The notes beneath the pieces are model-generated. The model ran no database searches. It was not told where the DNA came from and saw only the letters and a program-made list of their open reading frames with translations. Positions 26,639 to 35,585 of a DNA stretch of 64,000 nucleotides are shown here, one piece after another (positions within the stretch are counted from its first letter, which is position 1; each line of letters opens with the position of its first letter). The position numbers and the translations under genes were made by a program. This DNA comes from Gordonia namibiensis NBRC 108229 (GTDB lineage: Bacteria > Actinomycetota > Actinomycetes > Mycobacteriales > Mycobacteriaceae), in the NCBI RefSeq assembly GCF_000298235.1, contig NZ_BAHE01000056.1, positions 1 through 64,000 on the forward strand. The letters are read 5' to 3'.

Positions 26639-27643
26639 ATGACCCAGAGCTCACCGGACGCGCGCGACACCGAACCCCACGACGACTCCGACGCCCCGCG
26701 GCACGAGACCATCGACCTCGGACACATCACCCTCCATACGCTGGAGTGGGGTCCGGTCGACGGCCCGGTTGCAGTGTGTCTTCACGGTTTTCCGGACTCG
26801 GCGTGGACATGGCGTCTGCTCGCTCCTGAACTGGTTGCCGCCGGTTATCGCGTCGTCGCGCCGTTCACCCGCGGGTACGCGCCGTCGGACATCCCGCGCG
26901 ACAAGGACTTTCACGTCGCAGCGCTCGCCTACGACGCCCGGGAGATCCACCGGGCGGTCGGTGCCGGTCCCGACGCGGTGCTCATCGGGCATGACTGGGG
27001 TGCGCTGACGGTCAACGCCCTGTCGCACCGCTCGGACAACCCGTACTCGGCGGTCGTCGCGATGTCGGTTCCGCCGATCCCCGCGATCCGGAGCGCGGTC
27101 GCCGAGGGACCGGGTGCAGTTCGGCTTCTGGCGCGGCAGGCGACCATGAGCTGGTACATCGGGTTCAACCAGTTGCCCTGGTTGCCCGAGCGCAGTCTCG
27201 GCTGGCTGATCCCCCTGCTGTGGCGCCGCTGGCGGTTACGACGCCCCGGCACGCCGCGGCCGAACTACGACCTCGACATCGACCGGGCCCTCGCCGCGCT
27301 GCCGACGCGCGAGCATCGCACTGCCGTCCTGGGTTACTACCGGGCAATGCTCCGGCCGCGGACCGACACGCGCTACGCGGACCTCAGCCGGGACTGGTTG
27401 CGCGAACCCCTTTGCCGCACGCTGTATCTGCACGGCGCCGACGACGGCTGCATGCAGGCGAGACTCACCGACCACGTGCGCGGCGTGTTGCCCCACGGCA
27501 GTGCCACTGCGGTCATCGCGGACGCCGGGCACTTCCTCCACCTCGATAGCCCGGAGGAGGTGAATCGCCGGATCGTGATGTTTGTCGCCGGGACGCGCGG
27601 GGACGAACAGGGTGACACCGGACCGGCCTCCTTCGTAGACTGA
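26639..27643 (+). CDS. Alpha/beta hydrolase, epoxide-hydrolase-like (334 aa)
   Basis: Alpha/beta-hydrolase with the epoxide hydrolase / haloalkane dehalogenase type nucleophile elbow LIGHDWGALTVNAL, where Asp rather than Ser is the nucleophile. CLHGFPDSAWTWRLL is the oxyanion-hole motif (HGFP). The catalytic His is in IADAGHFLHLDSPEEV, and a likely charge-relay acid is in LHGADDGCM. A helical cap lies about residues 150-235. I chose the ATG at 26639 (MTQSSPDARDTEPHDD); the first 25 residues are disordered. It follows nadB by 73 bp and could be cotranscribed. Substrate unknown. Confidence 0.87.
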   Translation: MTQSSPDARDTEPHDDSDAPRHETIDLGHITLHTLEWGPVDGPVAVCLHGFPDSAWTWRLLAPELVAAGYRVVAPFTRGYAPSDIPRDKDFHVAALAYDAREIHRAVGAGPDAVLIGHDWGALTVNALSHRSDNPYSAVVAMSVPPIPAIRSAVAEGPGAVRLLARQATMSWYIGFNQLPWLPERSLGWLIPLLWRRWRLRRPGTPRPNYDLDIDRALAALPTREHRTAVLGYYRAMLRPRTDTRYADLSRDWLREPLCRTLYLHGADDGCMQARLTDHVRGVLPHGSATAVIADAGHFLHLDSPEEVNRRIVMFVAGTRGDEQGDTGPASFVD

Positions 27644-27805
27644 CGCCCGGGATCTTCACAGCACCGCGGCCATCGGGGACGCCGTGGCGCTTGCCGGGGG
27701 GCGAGCCGAGATCGGCGAACACTCGAGACCACTGCGAAGACCGGCGTGGCATGGCTGGATGGCGCGCGTAGACGTGAAGCACTGCAGGTATGAAGGGGAG
27801 TCCGT

Positions 27806-28705
27806 ATGAACGGCGAAGGCTGTTGGTCGACGGTGGTGTGCCGGCCGACCGAACGGGCGGCGCTGGGACTGTCGGGTGATTCCGATTGGTTGCTGCAGTG
27901 TCGTCTCGCGATCGGCCATCGCGGGAATCACGCGACGGATGCGAGCACCCACCCGAGGCACGATCGTCGCCTCTGGCTGGAGTGGAACGACTTCGACGAT
28001 CGCGCCCAGTCGCTCATCGAACGCAACCCGTGCCCGGTCCCGTCGCCGGAAGGGGTCGGGTGCGTCTTCTTCGTCGGCCACGGCGGGCCCCACTTCTTCG
28101 CGCACTCGAACGGACACGCCCCGTCGGTGATGACGGGCGCCGGAGCAGGAAATCATCAACGACCTGCACCGGGGCCTGGCCGGACGGTTCCGCAACCCCC
28201 GACCCCGAATCCGCAACGAATGGGGTCGCACCGGCTGCCCGACTCTCATCAACCGCCCACTCCGCCGGTCACGGAGCCTTCTTCCGAGCCCGCTCACGGT
28301 GCGACGCCCGAACCGCCTCCGGAGTCGGGATACCGCGGCGGCCGTCGATCCACCAACGCCGAACCGGTCGTGTCCGAGGACTACCACGGTCGACGCCATC
28401 GATCTGACGCGCCGAGCCAGGACGTTTCCGGCCCGGCGGTGCCCAGCACGGCAGCACCCAACACGGCTGGACCGGGCCCGGCGCCGGTGAACCCGGTGAC
28501 ACCGGCTCACGCCGCGCCGGCGCTTCCGGACGTCTCCCCCTCTGAGGGGGCCGTTGTCCCTCCTGTCGGCGTCCCGGGTGCGCAGGTGACCGACCAGGAC
28601 TCGGAGATCTCCGAGACGGAAGCCACGCGCCGTGCAGAGATCAGCGCGGCACTCGACGATGTCGCCGTGGCCCTGGCGCGCCTCGCCGCCGCCCTGCGGC
28701 CGTAG
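27806..28705 (+). CDS. Hypothetical protein with duplicated Cys/His motif and Pro-rich tail (299 aa)
   Basis: I do not recognise a full-length family. The N-terminal third (about residues 1-110) has two copies of a C-x4-G-H-x3-H motif: CRLAIGHRGNH (C32, H38, H42) and CVFFVGHGGPH (C86, H92, H96). Each could bind zinc. A low-complexity Pro/Ala/Gly linker of about 150 residues follows, then a short C-terminal helix of about 30 residues beginning EATRRAEISAALDDVAVALA. No signal peptide is present. The ATG at 27806 has GGGGAG about 7 bp upstream. A terminator-like hairpin follows. It may be a structural or DNA-associated protein, but this is a guess. Confidence 0.65.
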   Translation: MNGEGCWSTVVCRPTERAALGLSGDSDWLLQCRLAIGHRGNHATDASTHPRHDRRLWLEWNDFDDRAQSLIERNPCPVPSPEGVGCVFFVGHGGPHFFAHSNGHAPSVMTGAGAGNHQRPAPGPGRTVPQPPTPNPQRMGSHRLPDSHQPPTPPVTEPSSEPAHGATPEPPPESGYRGGRRSTNAEPVVSEDYHGRRHRSDAPSQDVSGPAVPSTAAPNTAGPGPAPVNPVTPAHAAPALPDVSPSEGAVVPPVGVPGAQVTDQDSEISETEATRRAEISAALDDVAVALARLAAALRP

Positions 28706-28721
28706 CTCCCGCGGTTCCTCG

Positions 28722-28748
28722 AACCCGACGCGTCATGCGTCGGGGTTT
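28722..28748 (+). terminator. Probable terminator after the Cys/His-motif gene
   Basis: The stem ACCCGACGC/GCGTCGGGGT, with one unpaired G and loop GTCAT, is followed by TTCGTGTT. It lies 16 bp after the stop codon. Confidence 0.6.
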
Positions 28749-28789
28749 CGTGTTGCGGTTTGTTCGACGACCGACCGACCGGATCAAAT

Positions 28790-28855
28790 ACGGTAGGGGG
28801 GTACCGTTGGCGGGCGAACGCTGGTATACCTGTTGAGGCATACCCCTAAGGGGTA
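28790..28855 (+). promoter_or_regulatory. Putative CsoR copper operator sites
   Basis: TACCCCTAAGGGGTA at 28841-28855 is a perfect inverted repeat around one central base, and it ends 20 bp before the csoR start. A second inverted repeat, ACGGTA-GGGGGG-TACCGT, lies at 28790-28807. G/C-tract palindromes flanked by TA are the usual CsoR operators, so csoR probably represses its own operon until Cu(I) binds. Confidence 0.75.
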
Positions 28856-28875
28856 CCCGTCACCACAGGAGCGAC

Positions 28876-29169
28876 ATGGACGAGCACCAGCACGGCTACA
28901 TCGGCCGCAAGGACGACTATCTCAAGCGTCTCCGCCGCATCGAGGGCCAGGCACGTGGGCTGCAGCGCATGGTCGAAGAGGACTCGTACTGCATCGACAT
29001 CCTCACCCAGGTGTCGGCCATGACCAAGGCGTTGCAGGCGGTCAGCCTCGGTCTGCTCGAGGAGCACATGGCCCACTGCGTCGTACACGCCGCGCAGGAG
29101 AGCGACGCCGCCGGCAAGGAGAAGGTCGACGAGGCCATGGCCGCGATCGCCCGACTCGTGAAGTCCTGA
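28876..29169 (+). CDS. csoR: Copper-sensing transcriptional repressor CsoR (97 aa)
   Basis: CsoR/RcnR-family all-helical repressor. Cu(I) ligands of the Cys-His-Cys type are visible in DSYCIDILTQ and in LLEEHMAHCVVHA. RLRRIEGQARGLQRMVEED is the conserved family opening. It should bind the palindromes just upstream and release DNA on copper binding, inducing copZ and copA. The ATG at 28876 has AGGAG 7 bp upstream. It is the first gene of a four-gene operon. Confidence 0.94.
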   Translation: MDEHQHGYIGRKDDYLKRLRRIEGQARGLQRMVEEDSYCIDILTQVSAMTKALQAVSLGLLEEHMAHCVVHAAQESDAAGKEKVDEAMAAIARLVKS

Positions 29170-29218
29170 CACCGACCGACCCGCCGCCAACCACGAGACA
29201 GCAATCAGAGGAGAACCC

Positions 29219-29425
29219 GTGAGCACCACCAGCAGCTACACCGTCACCGGGATGACCTGCGGCCACTGCGTCGCTTCCGTCCGCGAGGAGATCGAGGAGA
29301 TCGCCGGCGTGACCAGTGTCGACGTGACCCTCGAAGACGGAGCCGTACGCGTCGTCGCCGACCGTGAGATCCCGCGCGAGGAGATCGCCGGAGCGGTCGC
29401 CGAAGCCGGGTACTCACTGGTGTGA
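29219..29425 (+). CDS. copZ: Copper chaperone CopZ, heavy-metal-associated domain (68 aa)
   Basis: A single HMA ferredoxin-like domain with the metal site GMTCGHCVASV (residues 11-21; MxCxxC). It carries Cu(I) in the cytoplasm to the CopA pump. A GTG start has AGAGGAG about 8 bp upstream. It lies 49 bp after csoR and stops 1 bp before the next start, so it belongs to the operon. Confidence 0.93.
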   Translation: MSTTSSYTVTGMTCGHCVASVREEIEEIAGVTSVDVTLEDGAVRVVADREIPREEIAGAVAEAGYSLV

Positions 29426-29426
29426 C

Positions 29427-29621
29427 ATGAGCATTCCCAAGGGCCCCCTGGTCTACGTCGTCGCGCTGATCGCCGCCTTCGCGATCGCCTTCGGCGTCGG
29501 CCGGGCATGGGGACCGCAACCCGAGCCGGTCACCCACGACGCACCCTCGCACGGCGTCGTCGAGACGGCCGTTCCGGACTCCGCTCCGCATGGCGACATG
29601 ACACATGGAGGTGACCACTGA
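29427..29621 (+). CDS. Small single-pass membrane peptide with His/Met tail (64 aa)
   Basis: It has one N-terminal helix ([20 protein letters not shown], residues 8-27) followed by an extracytoplasmic tail rich in His, Asp and Met ([11 protein letters not shown] at the end). It sits between copZ and copA; its ATG is 1 bp after the copZ stop, and its TGA overlaps the copA ATG. The context and the possible metal ligands suggest an outward-facing copper-binding accessory to the pump. I do not know a characterised family for it. Confidence 0.75.
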   Translation: MSIPKGPLVYVVALIAAFAIAFGVGRAWGPQPEPVTHDAPSHGVVETAVPDSAPHGDMTHGGDH

Positions 29622-31906
29622 TGTCCGCGAGTCCCGGCCTGCAACTGGTCGACCTCGACATCTCCGGAATGACCTGCGCGTCGTGTGCGAACCGCATCGA
29701 GCGGAAACTGAACAAACTCGACGGTGTCACCGCCTCGGTGAACTACGCGACCGAACGTGCCCACGTCGAGGTCCCCACCGGTCTCGCCGCTGACGACCTC
29801 GTCAAGGTGGTCCGCGCCGCCGGTTACGACGCCGCGCCGATCCTGCCGGACCCGCCCGCTGGGTCGACGGACACGACCGACGCCGCATCGACGGCAGACC
29901 CGGAACTCGACGCGCTGCGGCAGCGGCTGATCGTCTCGGCGGTGCTGTCGGTCCCGGTGATCGCCCTCGCGATGATCCCGGCCTGGCAGTTCACCTACTG
30001 GCAGTGGCTGTCGCTGACGCTCGCCGCGCCGGTGGTCGTGTGGGGCGCCTACCCGTTCCATCGCGCAGCATGGATCAACCTGCGTCACGGCGCGACCACG
30101 ATGGACACCTTGGTGTCGGTCGGCACGCTCGCCGCGTTCGGTTGGTCGCTGTACGCGCTCTTCCTCGGTACCGCCGGGACGCCAGGCCTCACCCACGGGT
30201 TCGACCTGCTTCCCCAACGCGCCGACGGGGCCTCGCACATCTATCTCGAAGCGGCCGCGGGCGTGACGACCTTCCTGCTGGCGGGTCGTTACTTCGAGAA
30301 GCGGTCCAAGCGACGCGCCGGTGATGCACTACGTGCCCTGATGGATCTCGGCGCCAAAGACGTCGTGGTCCGACGACACGGCGTCGACTCCCGAATTCCG
30401 ATCGGGCAGTTGGCGGTTGGTGACGAGTTCGTGGTGCGCCCGGGCGAGAAGATCGCGACCGACGGCATCGTCGTCGAAGGTGCCTCGGCAATCGACGCGT
30501 CGATGGTGTCCGGGGAATCGGTCCCGGTCGAGGTGACCGTGGGCGATGCGGTCATCGGCGCGACCGTCAACACCAGCGGACTGCTCGTCGTCCGGGCGAC
30601 CGCCGTCGGTTCCGACACGGCCCTCGCGCAGATGGCACGCATGGTCGCCGCCGCGCAGGAGGGGAAGGCGGACGCACAGCGACTGGCCGACCGGATCTCC
30701 TCGGTGTTCGTCCCCGCGGTGATCGCGATCTCGATTGCCACGCTGGGCTTCTGGCTCGGCGCGGCGTCGTTGGACGACTTCGCGGGTGGCGACGTGACTT
30801 TCGCGTTCACGGCGGCGGTCGCGGTCCTCATCATCGCCTGCCCGTGTGCGCTCGGGCTCGCCACTCCGACCGCACTCATGGTCGGCACGGGCCGCGGCGC
30901 ACAGCTGGGCATCCTGTTGAAGGGGCCCGAGGTGCTGGAGTCGACCCGACGCGTCGACACCATCGTGCTGGACAAGACCGGCACCGTCACCTCCGGCGAC
31001 ATGTCGGTGTCGACGGTGACCGTCGCCGGCGGTCAGGATGAGTCGCAGGTGCTCGCGTGGGCGGCTGCGGTGGAAGCGGGGTCGGAACATCCGATCGGTC
31101 GTGCCGTCATCGCTGCGGGTCGTGACCACGTGACCGAGAAGGCGCGAGACTTCGTGTCCACCCAGGGTGCCGGTGTCGCAGCCACGGTGGGGGACAAGCG
31201 AGTTCAGGTCCTCTCACCCGGTAAGGTCACCGTGCCGCTGCCCGGGGACCTCGCGGACGCGGTGTCGACTGCCGAATCAGGTGGTGCGACGGCGGTCGTC
31301 GTCCTCGTCGGCGACGTGAACGACGCTGCGTCCGAACCGGTCGCGGTCGGCGTGATCGCGGTGGCCGACCGCATCAAGCCATCGTCGGCCGAGGCCATCG
31401 CCGAATTCCGGCGCCTGGGACTCACGCCGAAGCTGCTCACCGGTGACAACGAAGGTGCGGCGAGAGCTGTTGCGGCAGAAGTGGGAATCGATGACGTGAC
31501 CGCGGGGGTCAGTCCGCAACGCAAGCTCGAGGTGATCGCCGAACTCCAGGCGCAGGGCCATGTGGTGGCGATGGTCGGCGACGGCATCAACGACGCCGCC
31601 GCACTGGCGCAGGCCGACCTCGGTCTCGCGATGGGCACCGGCACCGATGTGGCGATGGCGGCCAGCGACCTCACGGTCGTGAGTGGTGACCTCCGCGTGG
31701 TCGCCGACGCCATCCGGTTGGCGCGTCGAACCCTCGGCACGATCAAGGGAAACCTGTTCTGGGCCTTCGGTTACAACGTCGCCGCGATCCCACTGGCGGC
31801 AGCCGGCATGCTCAACCCGATGATCGCCGGGGCCGCGATGGCGCTCTCCTCGGTGTTCGTCGTGGGGAACAGCCTGCGGTTGCGGAGATTCTCCCCGGCC
31901 CGCTGA
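29621..31906 (+). CDS. copA: Copper-translocating P1B-type ATPase CopA (761 aa)
   Basis: P1B-1 ATPase that exports Cu(I). An N-terminal HMA domain has GMTCASC near residues 16-22. The membrane metal site is CPCALG (CPC at about 407), with YN and MxxSS in the last helices (GYNVAAIPL and [12 protein letters not shown]), the Cu(I) signature. The phosphorylated Asp is in DKTGT (about 451), GSEHPIG holds the ATP-binding HP, and [14 protein letters not shown] is the hinge. The TGATG overlap with the upstream small gene indicates coupling. It closes the csoR-copZ-membrane peptide-copA operon. A palindromic element follows. Confidence 0.96.
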   Translation: MSASPGLQLVDLDISGMTCASCANRIERKLNKLDGVTASVNYATERAHVEVPTGLAADDLVKVVRAAGYDAAPILPDPPAGSTDTTDAASTADPELDALRQRLIVSAVLSVPVIALAMIPAWQFTYWQWLSLTLAAPVVVWGAYPFHRAAWINLRHGATTMDTLVSVGTLAAFGWSLYALFLGTAGTPGLTHGFDLLPQRADGASHIYLEAAAGVTTFLLAGRYFEKRSKRRAGDALRALMDLGAKDVVVRRHGVDSRIPIGQLAVGDEFVVRPGEKIATDGIVVEGASAIDASMVSGESVPVEVTVGDAVIGATVNTSGLLVVRATAVGSDTALAQMARMVAAAQEGKADAQRLADRISSVFVPAVIAISIATLGFWLGAASLDDFAGGDVTFAFTAAVAVLIIACPCALGLATPTALMVGTGRGAQLGILLKGPEVLESTRRVDTIVLDKTGTVTSGDMSVSTVTVAGGQDESQVLAWAAAVEAGSEHPIGRAVIAAGRDHVTEKARDFVSTQGAGVAATVGDKRVQVLSPGKVTVPLPGDLADAVSTAESGGATAVVVLVGDVNDAASEPVAVGVIAVADRIKPSSAEAIAEFRRLGLTPKLLTGDNEGAARAVAAEVGIDDVTAGVSPQRKLEVIAELQAQGHVVAMVGDGINDAAALAQADLGLAMGTGTDVAMAASDLTVVSGDLRVVADAIRLARRTLGTIKGNLFWAFGYNVAAIPLAAAGMLNPMIAGAAMALSSVFVVGNSLRLRRFSPAR

Positions 31907-31934
31907 CAACCGCCCACAAAGACCGGTTGGCAGC

Positions 31935-32046
31935 CTGGTTTCGATACGGACCTCGGCTGGCGCCTCGGCCCTACTCAACCAGCGGGTATGCGCTCCTGCT
32001 GGTTGAGTAGGTTCGAGCCGCTAGGCGAGAACCGTATCGAAACCAG
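31935..32046. repeat. Palindromic REP-like element between convergent genes
   Basis: The outer arms CTGGTTTCGATACGG (31935-31949) and CCGTATCGAAACCAG (32032-32046) are perfect 15-bp inverted repeats. The inner arms CTACTCAACCAGC (31971-31983) and GCTGGTTGAGTAG (31998-32010) form a 13-bp stem with a 14-base loop. The element fills the gap between the copA stop and the stop of the convergent flavoprotein gene. It may act as a two-way terminator and looks like a dispersed actinobacterial repeat. Confidence 0.85.
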
Positions 32047-32047
32047 C

Positions 32048-33520
32048 TCACGCGCGCGAGGTCACCTTCGCTGCGGCGTGCCGACCGGCGCGCCGGCCGA
32101 AGTACGATCCCTCGCCCAATTGCGTTCCGCTGCAATATCCCTTGCAGTCCTGGGCGATGTTGGTGGCACTCGCGCCCGCGGCGTAGAGGCCCTTGATGAC
32201 CGATCCGGATTCGTCGAGCACCTCACCGTCGAGCGAGGTGGCCATGCCGCCCATGGTGAAGCCGGCGTACATCGCCTTGCCGAGCGAGAGGTCGTAGGCA
32301 GCCCACGGACCCTTGTCCTGGGGTTCGAGGAACTCGGCCGCCTTGTGGAAGTCGGGATCTTCCTTCTTCGCGGCGTTCTCGTTGTACCTGGCCATGGTCG
32401 CCTGGAGTTTGCCCTCGGGGATGCCGAGGTCGCGCTCCATCTCCTCGATCGTCTCCCAGCCGTCGATCAGCGGGATCAGGTAGTTCTGCTTGGGATTCAT
32501 GTGCGATTCGTCGACGATGAGGAATGCCGCCGAATCCGGTTGTTCCATGATGAATCCCGACGTGCGGGCGTGGTAGGAGTCCTCGGTGACGAACCGCTCG
32601 CCGAATTTGTTCACGATGACGCCCATGACCATGCTGGCGGGCGGATAGATCGGCGCGGTGATGAACGCCTTGTCCATGTACTTCAGCTCGGCGCCCACCG
32701 ACCGGCCCATGCGCAGTCCGAGGCCGTCGTCGTAGGTGTTGCCGAGGACGAACGGCTTCTCGGCGAGGTGCGGCGTGTGCTCGGCGACCATCTCGGGGTT
32801 CATCACGAAGCCGCCCGCGGCGATGATCACCGAGGTGGCGCGGATGACGCCCTCCTCGCCGGGCTTCTTCCAGGTCACGCCGGCGACGGTTCCGTCGGAG
32901 TCGACGACGAGTTGCCGTGCGCCGGTCTCATAACGGACCTCGACGCCGAGTTCGCCGAGACGCTTGACGAGCAGGTCGATCACCAGGGAGGCGCCACCGG
33001 TCTCACCGGGAACCGGCACCTTGTGGCCGCGCGGGGCGGGGACGGCCTGGTCCTTGAACGGCCACACCTTCTCGTTGCCGGTGAACATCAGGCCTTCGGT
33101 GCCGGGCTGGATGACGGCCTTCTCCGGGTAGAAGCTGCGCTCGAAGGTGAAGCCCAGCCCCTCGAGCCAGTTGAAGTGGTCCACGCTGTCGACGCAGTAC
33201 GCGTGGATCTTGTCGACCTCGGGGTCGATGGACACCGCGGTCAGGTACTTCTCCATCTCCTCGGGCGAGTCGTCCTGGCCGGTCGCCTTCTGGACGGCGG
33301 TGCCGCCACCGAGATAGAAGAAGCCTCCCGACAGGGAGGTGGTGCCGCCGGCCGCGGCGGCGCGTTCGATGAGCAGGACGCGCGCGCCGTTCGCTGCGGC
33401 CTCCGCGGCGGCGCATCCGCCCGCGATGCCGAATCCGATCACGACGACGTCGACCTCGTCGGAGAATTCGGTCACCGATTCGAGGGCGACGGTCTCCGGG
33501 ATCTCGGTACTGGTAGCCAT
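32048..33520 (-). CDS. FAD-binding protein, 3-ketosteroid dehydrogenase/fumarate reductase-like (490 aa)
   Basis: Flavoprotein of the succinate dehydrogenase / KstD superfamily. DVVVIGFGIAGGCAAAEAAA is the FAD fold (about residues 24-43), followed by GGTTSLSGGFFYLGGG. VIIAAGGFVMNPEMV and YAAGASATNIAQDCKGYCSG are the other FAD contacts. It resembles the mycobacterial Rv1817-type flavoproteins. A perfect KstR-type operator lies 22 bp upstream of the ATG, which points to control by the sterol-degradation repressor and to a steroid or sterol-derived substrate. True KstD activity is not proven. It converges on copA. Confidence 0.9.
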   Translation of the reverse strand: MATSTEIPETVALESVTEFSDEVDVVVIGFGIAGGCAAAEAAANGARVLLIERAAAAGGTTSLSGGFFYLGGGTAVQKATGQDDSPEEMEKYLTAVSIDPEVDKIHAYCVDSVDHFNWLEGLGFTFERSFYPEKAVIQPGTEGLMFTGNEKVWPFKDQAVPAPRGHKVPVPGETGGASLVIDLLVKRLGELGVEVRYETGARQLVVDSDGTVAGVTWKKPGEEGVIRATSVIIAAGGFVMNPEMVAEHTPHLAEKPFVLGNTYDDGLGLRMGRSVGAELKYMDKAFITAPIYPPASMVMGVIVNKFGERFVTEDSYHARTSGFIMEQPDSAAFLIVDESHMNPKQNYLIPLIDGWETIEEMERDLGIPEGKLQATMARYNENAAKKEDPDFHKAAEFLEPQDKGPWAAYDLSLGKAMYAGFTMGGMATSLDGEVLDESGSVIKGLYAAGASATNIAQDCKGYCSGTQLGEGSYFGRRAGRHAAAKVTSRA

Positions 33521-33541
33521 GCGGCCAGATTAGCGGACAAA

Positions 33542-33559
33542 CTAGAACCTGTTCTAGTC
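33542..33559 (-). promoter_or_regulatory. KstR-type operator
   Basis: ACTAGAACCTGTTCTAGT has perfect 8-bp arms around a 2-bp centre. It fits the KstR motif TNNAACNNGTTNNA known for cholesterol-catabolism genes. It lies 22 bp upstream of the flavoprotein start and 130 bp upstream of the divergent oxidoreductase gene. Confidence 0.85.
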
Positions 33560-33689
33560 TTGGTGACCATTCAGCGGGAGGTCGCCGGATCGTGACCGAA
33601 ACAGCAGGTCAGCCGATCGATCGTCGGATGAACAGTCGGCGTCCGGTGCGGACCCGCCGCCATGTGCGCGAACTCCGGTATCAAGAAGT

Positions 33690-35252
33690 GTGACCATCTT
33701 GTCGGACCCCCGCGCACACGACGCCGCTCCCTGGGTGGCGGGACTCGTCGCGGTGGGTGCCGGGCTGGCCGCGGGGGAGATCGCCGCGGTCCCGGTGTCG
33801 CCGGACGCGTCGCCGTACTTCGCGGTCGGCTCGTCGGTGGTCGACCACTCGCCCCAGGCGGTCCGCGAATGGGCCATTCAGACCTTCGGCATCGCCGACA
33901 AGGTCGCCCTCTTCGTCGGGATGGGCTTCATCATCGCCGCGATCGCCGGCGCCTGCGGGTACCTCGAGCGGCGCCGTCCACCGCTCGGGTCCGCGATCAT
34001 CGCGGTCTTTGCAGCCGTCGGCGTGCTGGCGGCCGTGAACCGGCCGGGCGCGTCGTGGACCTATGCGCTGCCTTCGATCCTCGCCGGGGTCGTGGGCGTC
34101 GTCGTACTGAGGCTGTTGCTGGCCCAGCTCGCCGACGAGCCGCCGCGGTTCGTCGACGGGGACGCCGAAGATGTTGACCGTCAGCCTCTTTCACGGCGAT
34201 TCGTCCTCGCTGCAGGCGGTGTGGCGGTGGCCGCCGTCGCGATCGGCGTCATCGGCCGTCGTATGCTCGCCGACACCGCGAGCACGTTGGCCGACCGCGC
34301 GCGGATCCTGCTGCCGAAACCCGTCGACCCAGCCCCGCCGATCCCGCCCGGAACCGCGCTGAACCTTTCCGGCGCAACGCCTTTCATCACCGGGAGCGAC
34401 GACTTCTACCGGATCGACACCGCGCTCCAGGTCCCGACGCTCACCACCGTCGAATGGCGACTGCGGATACACGGAGAGGTCGACAGGGAGGTGACCCTCA
34501 CCTGGGATGACCTGCTGGCGATGCCCATGACCGAACGGTTCGTGACGCTGGCGTGCGTGTCCAACGACGTCGGGGGAGACCTGATCGGCAACGCCCGGTG
34601 GCTCGGCGTGCCGATGCAAAAAGTCCTCGACCTTGCCGGCGTACGCCCCGGGGCTGACATGCTGTTGTCCACCAGTGTCGACGGATGGACTTGCGGCACA
34701 CCGATTTCGGACATCACCGACGGCCGGGACGCCCTGCTGGCGGTCGGTATGAACGGGGGGCCGTTACCGATCGAACACGGATACCCGGTCCGGCAGGTGG
34801 TTCCCGGCCTGTACGGATACGTGTCGGCGACCAAGTGGGTTGTCGACTGGGAGATCACCAGGTTCGCCGAGGCCAGGGCGTACTGGACCGACCGCGGATG
34901 GTCGGCGCTCGGGCCCATCAAACTGGCCTCGCGGATCGACCGCCCGGCCCGGGGTACCTCCCATCCTGCGGGTGAGGTCGTCATCGCCGGGGCCGCATGG
35001 GCACAGCACGTAGGTGTCGAGCGCGTCGAGGTCCGGATCGACGACGGACCGTGGCAGCCCGCGGAGCTCGCGACCGAGTACAGCGTCGACACCTGGCGGC
35101 AGTGGAAATTCAACTGGAAAGCGGACAAAGGCGACCACACGGTCACATGCCGTGCGATCGACAAGCGGGGGCGCCCGCAGGTCGAGCGGTACCAGTCTCC
35201 TGCACCCGATGGCGCGACCGGTCTCGACGAACTTAGATACACCGTTACCTGA
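33690..35252 (+). CDS. Membrane-anchored molybdopterin oxidoreductase, sulfite-oxidase fold (520 aa)
   Basis: It starts with about four membrane helices (residues 15-160), then a further hydrophobic segment (VLAAGGVAVAAVAIGVIGRR) leading into an extracytoplasmic sulfite-oxidase-type Moco domain (about 225-400). The Mo-ligand Cys is in TLACVSNDVGGDLIGNARW, and DWEITRFAEARAYWTDRGW closes the domain. A C-terminal dimerisation/Ig-like domain (about 410-520) follows. It resembles mycobacterial Rv0218-type proteins. A GTG is the start. The substrate is unknown; sulfite or methionine sulfoxide repair are family options. It is divergent from the KstR-controlled flavoprotein. Confidence 0.9.
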   Translation: MTILSDPRAHDAAPWVAGLVAVGAGLAAGEIAAVPVSPDASPYFAVGSSVVDHSPQAVREWAIQTFGIADKVALFVGMGFIIAAIAGACGYLERRRPPLGSAIIAVFAAVGVLAAVNRPGASWTYALPSILAGVVGVVVLRLLLAQLADEPPRFVDGDAEDVDRQPLSRRFVLAAGGVAVAAVAIGVIGRRMLADTASTLADRARILLPKPVDPAPPIPPGTALNLSGATPFITGSDDFYRIDTALQVPTLTTVEWRLRIHGEVDREVTLTWDDLLAMPMTERFVTLACVSNDVGGDLIGNARWLGVPMQKVLDLAGVRPGADMLLSTSVDGWTCGTPISDITDGRDALLAVGMNGGPLPIEHGYPVRQVVPGLYGYVSATKWVVDWEITRFAEARAYWTDRGWSALGPIKLASRIDRPARGTSHPAGEVVIAGAAWAQHVGVERVEVRIDDGPWQPAELATEYSVDTWRQWKFNWKADKGDHTVTCRAIDKRGRPQVERYQSPAPDGATGLDELRYTVT

Positions 35253-35585
35253 TCTGTTCCAACGGATTAGGGCGTTACCGGCCGGTATTCGTAAATCTCA
35301 TGATGAATCCCTCTGTCAAGGGCGAGTGAGGTATCCAACTCTCCTGAGATGACGCTGAGACCTCGTGTTATCTTCTTCCAACCTCTATATGTGAGCCGGG
35401 TGACAGTCATCGCTGTCGAAAGCCCGCGCACTTCGTGACCTGCGTCAGGTCGTCCGCACCGCCGACACATGGCGGAGCTGCACGATTTGCACGCAGGTTA
35501 CGACGTTCTGCACATGTGCGCCGACGTCGGCGCCGAAAACGAGGCGGCGCTGGGAACAGCGTCGCCACCAGACAGGGTGAGTGAA
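35253..35585. other. Intergenic region upstream of the transhydrogenase operon
   Basis: These 333 bp contain no convincing gene and are the most AT-rich stretch in the neighbourhood. The promoter of the pnt operon should lie here. A frame open from 35469 joins the pntAa frame, but its first 39 residues are not family-like. I could not identify a specific operator or riboswitch. Confidence 0.4.

Noticed and set aside
31988..33595. A 535-codon plus-strand frame
   Set aside because: It is the complement of the KstD-like flavoprotein gene, whose motifs are all on the minus strand.
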